Shown here one piece after another: positions 7,534 to 14,532 of a DNA stretch of 64,000 nt. The notes below the pieces were generated by a model. That model saw only the letters and a list, made by a program, of their open reading frames with translations, made no database searches and was not told where the DNA came from. The stretch lies in NCBI GenBank assembly GCA_900470285.1, contig UCAG01000002.1, forward strand, positions 1 to 64,000, given 5' to 3'. Source of the DNA: Hyphomicrobiales bacterium. Its GTDB lineage: Bacteria > Pseudomonadota > Alphaproteobacteria > Rhizobiales > Rhizobiaceae. The stretch's first letter is position 1, and the number at the start of each line of letters is the position of its first letter. The translations under genes and the position numbers were made by a program.

Positions 7534-8574
7534 ATGTCCGGCGAAAAACCAACTCCTGCTTCAAAACGCACATCTCCCCTGCTCTTTGCACTGCTGATCT
7601 TTTTAGTCCTGCTCTCGGTTCCGCTGGTGCTGGGATTCTTTGGCCGTGTGCATCCGGCTCTGGATAGTTTTGCGCATTTTCGCGCCCATATTGCAGCAAT
7701 CATGGCTCTTGGCGGGATTTTTCTGCTTTTCACCAGCCTGCGCCGTGAAGCGGCAATGGTGACACTGCTCGGCCTCAGCGCCTTTTCAACAACGGTGAAC
7801 TGGGCCGGTTCTTCACAGCCGGCAACGGCGCAAAACGGGAATGTCACCTACCGGCTGATGCAGATTAATCTGCTGCAAAATAATGCTGATCCGAAAGCTC
7901 TGTTGCAGGCTGTTGCCCGCAACAATCCGGATATCATCACTTATCAGGAAGGCTCTGAGCAGTGGCAGCCATGGCTTAAAATACTGGAAGGCAACTACCC
8001 TTACCGTCACCAATGCGGCACATTGCCGAAAAAATGGGGCGTCGGCATTCTCTCGCGCCGTCCTTTTGCCGATTTCGGCTCTCCGGTCTGCACCGGTGAC
8101 GGCGTATTGGCCACCGCTCTTGTTAATCTTGGCGGCACCAATGTGCTGGTCTCGTCATTGCATCAATCTTGGCCGTGGCCGTTTAAACAGGTACAGCAGT
8201 TTGAAATGCTGCGCCCTGCATTGGAGCCGATGGCCAATCCTCACGGTATTCCGGTGATTATCGCCGGTGATTTCAATGCTGCCCCGTGGAGTTACAATCT
8301 GCGCCAGTACGAAATGCTCACCGAAACCAAACGCATTGCCGGTGCAGGTGCGACATGGCTGACAACCCGTCTGCCGGATAGCCTGCGCCACTGGGTCGGA
8401 TTACCGATCGATCATATTCTCATCAACGAGACTGTGAAACTACACAATATCCGCACCGGTGAAGCGCTCGGCTCAGACCATTTTCCGTTACTGCTGGAGT
8501 TTTCAGTTCCGACTTCAGTTTCCGAACCGGCGGACGACAATCCGCAAACAGCACCGGAAGCCGTCAGCATCTGA
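7534..8574 (+). CDS. Membrane-anchored endonuclease/exonuclease/phosphatase (EEP) family protein
   Basis: 346 aa from the ATG at 7534; an upstream in-frame start at 7462 would add a Cys-rich unlikely N-terminus inside the hairpin region. Two or three hydrophobic helices occupy about residues 15-90. The C-terminal EEP catalytic domain follows, with MQINLLQNN (metal-binding Asn), ITYQEGSE (metal-binding Glu), VIIAGDFNAAPWS (D-x-N) and the final GSDHFPLLLEF (catalytic S-D-H). The active site probably faces the periplasm. Family members cleave phosphodiesters of nucleic acids, lipids or inositol phosphates; this substrate is unknown. Confidence 0.85.
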   Translation: MSGEKPTPASKRTSPLLFALLIFLVLLSVPLVLGFFGRVHPALDSFAHFRAHIAAIMALGGIFLLFTSLRREAAMVTLLGLSAFSTTVNWAGSSQPATAQNGNVTYRLMQINLLQNNADPKALLQAVARNNPDIITYQEGSEQWQPWLKILEGNYPYRHQCGTLPKKWGVGILSRRPFADFGSPVCTGDGVLATALVNLGGTNVLVSSLHQSWPWPFKQVQQFEMLRPALEPMANPHGIPVIIAGDFNAAPWSYNLRQYEMLTETKRIAGAGATWLTTRLPDSLRHWVGLPIDHILINETVKLHNIRTGEALGSDHFPLLLEFSVPTSVSEPADDNPQTAPEAVSI

Positions 8575-8589
8575 TGATGATTTCTCAAT

Positions 8590-8620
8590 AAAAAACGGCG
8601 CCTTTCAGGGCGCCGTTTTT
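8590..8620. terminator. Intrinsic terminator after the EEP gene
   Basis: AAAACGGCGCC and GGCGCCGTTTT form a strong stem with a short TTTCA-type loop, flanked by A- and T-runs. It separates the EEP gene from the convergent ETF-QO gene. Confidence 0.92.
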
Positions 8621-8705
8621 GTATCATTCATGTTTACTCAAACCGGACCCCGCCGACATTCTTGATTGCAGCAGTCGAGACAGACACGGTTTATTGCTGC
8701 AAATA

Positions 8706-10370
8706 TTACATATTTGCGTAAACCGGTCCTTCGCCGCCTTGTGGCGTAACCCAGTTAATATTCTGGTTCGGGTCTTTGATGTCACAGGTTTTGCAATGCA
8801 CGCAGTTCTGCGCATTGATGACGTAAGTTTCCTTGCCGTCCTTCTCAACCCATTCATAAACACCCGCAGGGCAATAGCGTGTTGAAGGCCCTGCAAACAC
8901 ATCATGCTCAGACTTCAGCTGCAGTTCGAGGTTTTTAACCTGCAAGTGAACCGGCTGATCTTCTTCATGATTGGTGCTCGACAGGAACACTGACGACAGA
9001 CGATCAAAGCTCACCACACCATCAGGCTTCGGATAGTTGATCGGCTTATGCTTGGCTGCCGGTTCCAATGCCGCCGCATCGGTCTTGCCGTGTTTCAGCG
9101 TACCGAAGAAGGAGAAGCCGAACAGCTGGTTTGTCCACATATCCAGACCACCCAGCGCCACACCGATAATGGTGCCGAATTTCGACCACAACGGCTTAAC
9201 ATTGCGAACACGCTTCAGGTCTTTGCCGATAACGCTGTCACGCCATTCATTTTCGATACCGATAACTTCATCATTCGCACGACCGGCAGCAATGGCTTCC
9301 GCAACCTTATCCGCCGCAAGAATTCCCGACAGCACCGCATTATGCGAGCCTTTGATACGCGGCACGTTCACAAAACCGGCCGCACAGCCGATCAGCGCAC
9401 CGCCGGGGAATGTCAGCTTCGGCACGGACTGCCAGCCGCCTTCAGTAATCGCGCGCGCACCATAGGAGATGCGCTTGGCACCTTCAAAGGTCGGACGGAT
9501 CGTCGGATGTGTCTTGTAACGCTGAAATTCTTCAAACGGTGACAGATACGGGTTCTTGTAGTTGAGATGCACCACAAAACCGACAGCCACCAGATTGTCT
9601 TCTAGATGGTAAAGGAACGAACCGCCACCGGTTTTCAAATCCAGCGGCCAGCCGAAAGAGTGCTGCACCAGACCCGGCTTGCTCTTCGACGGATCAATCT
9701 GCCAGAGTTCTTTCAGACCGATACCAAATTTGGCCGGTTCACGGCCTTCATCCAGCTTGTATTTTGCAATAACCTGCTTGGAGAGCGAGCCGCGTGCACC
9801 TTCTGCAAACAGCACATATTTACCATGCAGTTCCATGCCGCGTGTATAATTCGGCCCTGGTTCACCATTGCGTTCCACGCCCATATCACCGGTCGCGACA
9901 CCGGTTACAGCACCTGCATCATTATAAAGCACTTCGGCAGCAGCAAAGCCCGGATAGATTTCCACGCCGAGATTTTCCGCATGGGTAGCCAGCCAGCGCG
10001 CTACATTGCCCAGCGACACAATATAATTGCCATGATTATTCATCAGCGGCGGCATTGCGAAATTCGGCAGCCTTACAGAACCCGCAGGTCCGAGCACCAG
10101 AAACTGGTCATCCGTTACTGGAGTTTTGAAAGGATGATCGCTTTCTTCGCGCCAGTCAGGCAGCAGCTTGTCGATACCAACCGGATCAACAACAGCGCCG
10201 GACAGAATATGCGCACCGACTTCCCCACCCTTTTCCAGAACCACGACGGAGAGTTCCGGATTATTCTGTTTCAAACGGATCGCCGCAGCAAGACCGGCAG
10301 GGCCTGCGCCGACGATCACAACGTCGAACTCCATACTTTCCCGTTCAGGAAGTTCGTGTTCGTTGTTCAT
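8706..10370 (-). CDS. Electron transfer flavoprotein-ubiquinone oxidoreductase (ETF-QO)
   Basis: 554 aa, the usual length. This inner-membrane-associated iron-sulfur flavoprotein passes electrons from reduced ETF (fatty-acid and amino-acid dehydrogenases) to ubiquinone. The N-terminal FAD dinucleotide-binding motif VVIVGAGPAGLAAAIRL is at about residues 18-34. HILSGAVVDPVG and the GCAAGFVNVPRIKGSHNA region are typical of ETF-QO. The C-terminal ferredoxin domain supplies the 4Fe-4S cysteines: TRYCPAGVYEW followed by NCVHCKTCDIKDP. GGAGG is well placed before the ATG. A LiuR-like palindrome lies about 240 bp upstream, consistent with control together with fatty-acid or branched-chain amino-acid catabolism. 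Confidence 0.96.
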   Translation of the reverse strand: MNNEHELPERESMEFDVVIVGAGPAGLAAAIRLKQNNPELSVVVLEKGGEVGAHILSGAVVDPVGIDKLLPDWREESDHPFKTPVTDDQFLVLGPAGSVRLPNFAMPPLMNNHGNYIVSLGNVARWLATHAENLGVEIYPGFAAAEVLYNDAGAVTGVATGDMGVERNGEPGPNYTRGMELHGKYVLFAEGARGSLSKQVIAKYKLDEGREPAKFGIGLKELWQIDPSKSKPGLVQHSFGWPLDLKTGGGSFLYHLEDNLVAVGFVVHLNYKNPYLSPFEEFQRYKTHPTIRPTFEGAKRISYGARAITEGGWQSVPKLTFPGGALIGCAAGFVNVPRIKGSHNAVLSGILAADKVAEAIAAGRANDEVIGIENEWRDSVIGKDLKRVRNVKPLWSKFGTIIGVALGGLDMWTNQLFGFSFFGTLKHGKTDAAALEPAAKHKPINYPKPDGVVSFDRLSSVFLSSTNHEEDQPVHLQVKNLELQLKSEHDVFAGPSTRYCPAGVYEWVEKDGKETYVINAQNCVHCKTCDIKDPNQNINWVTPQGGEGPVYANM

Positions 10371-10611
10371 TTATACCTCCATAGCATCGGGCGCAGCTTG
10401 GGTTCCCGTTTTTTTATAACCAGAGCGTATCGTGTTCATCACATCCGCTGCGCTCGTTCTATTCTTTTAATTGCCGCATTATCGTGCTGATCAAAGGACG
10501 ATGAAATGCTTCATCCCCACCTGATACAGAGTTGTAACACAGTTCAAATGCGTCCTATTGTCCAAAATCGTCTCAGATCATGACGTTTGTTCACTAACAG
10601 ATCACTATAAT

Positions 10612-10629
10612 ATTGACGTTTACGTCAAT
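10612..10629. promoter_or_regulatory. Perfect palindrome resembling a LiuR (MerR family) operator
   Basis: ATTGACGT-TT-ACGTCAAT: 8-bp perfect arms with a 2-bp centre. The TTGACGTTTACGTCAA-type core matches what I recall of the LiuR site, which controls branched-chain amino-acid and fatty-acid degradation genes, including ETF-QO genes, in many Proteobacteria. It sits between the divergent ETF-QO and uracil-DNA glycosylase genes. Confidence 0.6.
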
Positions 10630-10650
10630 GTAAATGGTTTTTGAACAGGC

Positions 10651-11634
10651 ATGCCCGAAAGCCCTTGCCAAAGCTTCTGCAATTTGCGACCTCAGAACTG
10701 TAAACAAGCCTGCAACCGGAACAATCGTGTGTCAGACACTGCAATCACAGCTAATTGGGAAGATCTGATTCGCTTCTATGCGGAAGCCGGAGTGGATTCC
10801 GCGCTGGCTGATGCACCAATTGATCGTTTTGCAGAGGCTGCAACACTGGCAGCTGCACAGCCGAAACGCACATCCCAGCCTGATAATTCTGTGCGCAATG
10901 TCACACCTGCACAGGCTGGTGCCATGCAGTCTCAGGCACGCAGTGATGCACCGCCGGCAAACCGCACCCAGCAAAAGCCGCAGGCCGCAGCATCTATGCC
11001 TGCACAGGCCGCAATTGCACCGGAAATTTTGCTTGAAGATGCCCGTAAACTTGCCCGCAGCGCGGCCAGTCTTGATGACTTGCAGCAGGCAATGGCCGGT
11101 TTTGACGGCTGCCGTCTGAAATTCACCGCCAAGAATATCTGCTTTGCAGATGGTACTGCAGATGCAGAACTGATGGTGATCGGTGATACGCCGGGGCGTG
11201 ATGATGATCTGGAAGGTATTCCCTTCTCCGGCCCTGCGGGGCAGATGCTCAACCGCATCCTTGCCGCTATTAATGTGACGCGCGAGCAAGCCTATCTGGC
11301 CAATACATTGCCATGGCGCCCGCCGGGCAATCGCCCTGCGACACCGCTGGAACTGGACTTATGCCGCCCGTTCCTTGACCGGCAGATTGAACTGGTTGCA
11401 CCTAAAGTGATTGTTGCACTGGGTGATCCTGCTGCCAAAGCCCTGACAGGCTCCCGTGAGCCGATTTATAAATTGCGCGGTAACTGGCACAGTCTCACGA
11501 CTGCCGGAGAGCAGAGCATTGCGATTATGCCAAGCCTGCACCCGGATTATTTGCTGCGCACACCGGCTCAAAAACGCTTCGCATGGGAAGACTGGCTGAT
11601 GGTCAAAATGCGTCTGGCCGAAAGTGCCGTCTGA
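10651..11634 (+). CDS. Uracil-DNA glycosylase, family-4-like, lacking usual Fe-S ligands
   Basis: 327 aa from the ATG at 10651. A GTG at 10729 would drop a Cys-rich N-terminus and is possible, as neither start has a clear ribosome-binding site. After a variable, Ala/Gln-rich N-terminal half, the glycosylase domain (about residues 145-325) shows motif 1 MVIGDTPGRDDDLEGIPFSGPAGQML, where family 4 has GEAPG..ED..G.PF.G, then TLPWRPPGNRP and motif 2 MPSLHPDYLLR. It removes uracil from DNA to start base-excision repair. Only two of the four cysteine positions that hold the 4Fe-4S cluster in classical family 4 are evident (in FDGCRL and LDLCRP). The CxxC partner and the Cys before RPPGNR are missing. 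Confidence 0.85.
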   Translation: MPESPCQSFCNLRPQNCKQACNRNNRVSDTAITANWEDLIRFYAEAGVDSALADAPIDRFAEAATLAAAQPKRTSQPDNSVRNVTPAQAGAMQSQARSDAPPANRTQQKPQAAASMPAQAAIAPEILLEDARKLARSAASLDDLQQAMAGFDGCRLKFTAKNICFADGTADAELMVIGDTPGRDDDLEGIPFSGPAGQMLNRILAAINVTREQAYLANTLPWRPPGNRPATPLELDLCRPFLDRQIELVAPKVIVALGDPAAKALTGSREPIYKLRGNWHSLTTAGEQSIAIMPSLHPDYLLRTPAQKRFAWEDWLMVKMRLAESAV

Positions 11635-11636
11635 CC

Positions 11637-11846
11637 AGAGCATAATTCCTTAAACTTGGATCAGTTTGAGGTAAAATTATGCTCTCATTTTAAAGTGTTA
11701 GAGCGACCTTTGTGTGCTAAGTCTGGCACACAGCGCTCTAGAGCATTTCACAGTCAGGTTGGATCAACCTGACGCCCGTAATAATGCGACCAAATAAAGA
11801 ATCTAGAGCGAGCGCTATAATCCAGTCTGGACGTAAACCGCTCTAG
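11637..11846. repeat. RIME-type composite palindromic repeat
   Basis: AGAGCATAATT (11637-11647)...AATTATGCTCT (11675-11685), linker CATTTTAAAGTGTT, then AGAGCG (11700-11705)...CGCTCT (11734-11739). This is the reverse orientation of the element at 5041-5142, with the linker exactly complementary. A further array follows: a CAGGTTGGATCAACCTG hairpin and CTAGAGCG (11803-11810)...CGCTCTAG (11839-11846). The rest of the spacer up to the MFS gene shows nothing else. Confidence 0.8.
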
Positions 11847-12008
11847 CTGCATCACCAGTTTAAATGCGACATAAACATCCGTGAAAAAGAATTTCATTCC
11901 CGACTAAAAATGCCAGTATCCCTGCATTGTTTTTTACAATAAAGCGTCGCTGAATATTTTCGCATTTACGATAGCCTGCTCTTTCAGGTTCAGTGTCCGG
12001 ATAAATCC

Positions 12009-13298
12009 ATGCCAGCTCAGTTGTTGCCGATTACAGCGCTTCTTTTCAGTACGCTTCTGATGCTTATGGCCGGTGGTCTGGCAGGCCTGCTGCTGCCGAT
12101 CCGCGCCGGTATGGAAGGCTGGTCAACCATTACAATCGGCTGGATGGGGACATTCTATTCCCTCGCCTTTACAGCGGGCTGTCTGGTGGTGCCGATCTTT
12201 GTGCGCAATGTCGGCCATGTTCGTGTTTTTACCGTTTTGCTGACCATTCTCGGTATGTCGCTTCTGCTCCACTCGCTGATTATCGACCCGATCGCATGGA
12301 TGGCCTTTCGCGGGTTGGCCGGTTTCTCTCTGGCCGGTGGTTATATGGTGGTGGAAAGCTGGCTGAATGAGCGCGTCAATAATGACAGCCGTGGCATGAT
12401 CTTCTCAGTCTATATGATCACCACCATGGTCGGCACTATGTCCGGTCAGTATATTCTGCCTTTTGGTGATCCTTCCACGCAGACCCTATTTATCATCTGC
12501 ACCCTGATTTACAGCTTCGCCCTGATCCCGACTGCCCTGTCACGCGCGGAATCGCCGAAGCCCCTGACACAGGTTTCTCTGGATATTAAAGGCTTGTATA
12601 AGCGCTCTCCCGCAGCCGTTGTCGGCTCCCTCGTGTCCGGCATTATTGCCGGTGCGTGGAATATTCTGGCGCCGATTTACGGCCAGATGAATGGTCTCGA
12701 CAATCTAAGCATCGCAACAATGCTGGTCACAGCGATGATCGGCGGTGCTATTTTTCAGTATCCGCTGGGACGTTTTTCGGATTTTGTCGACCGCCGTTAT
12801 GTCATGGTGCTGAGCGGTATTATCGGCGTTATTCTGTCTCTGGTGCTGATGCTGTTTTCACCGGCAGACGGCCTGAGCGGCTATATGGTCATTTTCCTGA
12901 TGGGGGCGGTGTTGTTTCCGATTTACAGCCTCAATGTCGCTCATGCCAATGACTATGCGGAAGCCAATGAATTCGTTAAAATTTCCGGCGGTTTGCTGAT
13001 TGTTTATGGCATCGGCAATGTGATCGGCCCGCAGATTGCAGCGCGAATGATGGAAAGTTTTGGCAAGACCGGTATGCCGGTGACGCTGATTATCTGTTTT
13101 GCCGCCTATGGCCTGCATGCTTTGTGGCGTATAAGCCTGCGCGAGCGCCCTGCCATCAGCGATCAGAAAACCGAGTTCAAATATCAGGCGACCAAGAATA
13201 TCAATACGCCTGAAAGCTATCAGATGGATCCGCGCAGTGATGTGCCTGAGGAAGAAACCTCGGCAGAAGACAGTTCAACGGAAAACATGAAGGACTGA
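12009..13298 (+). CDS. MFS transporter, YcaD-like
   Basis: 429 aa with twelve hydrophobic segments. The YcaD-like group is suggested by LLPIRAGMEGWSTITIGWMGTFYSLAFTAGC at the start and by GFSLAGGYMVVESWLNERV in helix 4. The second half opens with SGIIAGAWNILAPIYGQMNGL and has the MFS A-motif-like GRFSDFVDRRYVM. The C-terminal tail of about 60 residues is cytoplasmic and acidic. It sits in the inner membrane, exporting or importing an unknown small molecule. It converges with the EamA gene, with 5 bp between the stop codons. Confidence 0.85.
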   Translation: MPAQLLPITALLFSTLLMLMAGGLAGLLLPIRAGMEGWSTITIGWMGTFYSLAFTAGCLVVPIFVRNVGHVRVFTVLLTILGMSLLLHSLIIDPIAWMAFRGLAGFSLAGGYMVVESWLNERVNNDSRGMIFSVYMITTMVGTMSGQYILPFGDPSTQTLFIICTLIYSFALIPTALSRAESPKPLTQVSLDIKGLYKRSPAAVVGSLVSGIIAGAWNILAPIYGQMNGLDNLSIATMLVTAMIGGAIFQYPLGRFSDFVDRRYVMVLSGIIGVILSLVLMLFSPADGLSGYMVIFLMGAVLFPIYSLNVAHANDYAEANEFVKISGGLLIVYGIGNVIGPQIAARMMESFGKTGMPVTLIICFAAYGLHALWRISLRERPAISDQKTEFKYQATKNINTPESYQMDPRSDVPEEETSAEDSSTENMKD

Positions 13299-13303
13299 AA
13301 TTC

Positions 13304-14260
13304 TCAGTGCCTTCTCAGTTTTCTACCTGACAGTTTATGCTCGCGGAAAATGATGAAAATCCCTGCACCAATAACAATTACACTACCGATCAGCATCGGC
13401 AGAGTCGGTACATCGCCGAAAACCACATAGCCGATACCAAGACCGAGCAACATGGATGTATATTCAAACGGAGCAATGGTCGACATATCTGCGTGACGGT
13501 AACATTCGGTCAGGAAAATCTGCGCAATACCTCCGGCAAAACCCGCAGCGATCAGCAGTGCCAGTTGCCACATTTGCGGTACAACCCAGCCGAAGGGCAT
13601 TGTAAATAATGCAATCACCGTTGATGTGAGCGAGAAATAAATCACAATCGTTGCGGTTCGCTCACGCTTCACCAGTTTGCGCACCAGCATCATGGCAACG
13701 GCCGATGATAAAGCCCCGATCAGCGCAAAGACCGCACCGACCGCCTCACCATGGCTCACGCCACCGCCGGAGAACAGGCTGAGACGCGGCCAAACAATAA
13801 TCAGCACACCGACAAAGCCGACCAGCACCGCGCTCCAGCGATAAATGCGCACCTGTTCCTTCAGGAAGATTGCGCTCAGTACCACGATCATCAGCGGAGA
13901 TGCGTAATTGATGGCAATGCTTTCCGGCAGTGGCAGCAAGGTCAGAGCATAGAACCCGCTGAGCATGGACATAACCCCGACTAGCCCGCGCCAGATATGA
14001 CCGAAAATATCCGAAGTCTGCATCGCGCCTTGCAGCTGATGCGTATAGGCCAAATAGATCACAACCGGAAAAATCGCAAAGAACGAGCGGAAGAATACCA
14101 ATTCCCCCGCAGGTATGCCTTCTGCGGATTTCAGCAGTGTCGACATCAGCACAAAAATGAAGACAGATGTAACTTTGCAGGCAATACCAAGCAATGGTCT
14201 TGGTTCAGCTGCAGCGGCGGGTGTATCTGCCAAAGGCAGATGGCGCTCAGGGGCATTCAC
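13304..14260 (-). CDS. DMT-superfamily (EamA) transporter
   Basis: 318 aa beginning with GTG at 14260, after AAGGA with a nine-base gap. Ten hydrophobic helices form two EamA repeats (about residues 25-160 and 175-305). Typical patterns are FRSFFAIFPVVIYL, ALTLLPLPESIAINYASPLMIVVLSAIFLKEQV in repeat 1 and FEYTSMLLGLGIGYVVFGDVPTLPMLIGSVIVIGAGIFI in repeat 2. The C-terminal tail is short and basic. This is an inner-membrane drug/metabolite transporter, substrate unknown. It is divergent from pepN across about 270 bp in which I see no other feature. Confidence 0.88.
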   Translation of the reverse strand: MNAPERHLPLADTPAAAAEPRPLLGIACKVTSVFIFVLMSTLLKSAEGIPAGELVFFRSFFAIFPVVIYLAYTHQLQGAMQTSDIFGHIWRGLVGVMSMLSGFYALTLLPLPESIAINYASPLMIVVLSAIFLKEQVRIYRWSAVLVGFVGVLIIVWPRLSLFSGGGVSHGEAVGAVFALIGALSSAVAMMLVRKLVKRERTATIVIYFSLTSTVIALFTMPFGWVVPQMWQLALLIAAGFAGGIAQIFLTECYRHADMSTIAPFEYTSMLLGLGIGYVVFGDVPTLPMLIGSVIVIGAGIFIIFREHKLSGRKLRRH

Positions 14261-14532
14261 AATGAAAATTCCTTAACTGCCGACAAATTCGTACGGCAGA
14301 CTCCCTCTTTTTATATGCAAACACCATAGCTGGTTGAGCCCAGTTTTCCAGCACTATTTGCTAAATTTACAACTATTCCAATAGAGACAGTGATCTGTCA
14401 CATATTCAAAAAACGGGCATAATAAATACTTGTTTTAAACACGCAAAAATTTTCACAATGATTGCGGTTTCGCCTGCCAAAAAAATGGCCTAACCTCCCT
14501 GCACAATATTCAAAGTCAGTGCAGGAGCAGTT

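Noticed and set aside
9606-10490. 294-codon plus-strand ORF opposite ETF-QO
   Set aside because: It is antisense to a clear ETF-QO gene, with no family resemblance or ribosome-binding site.
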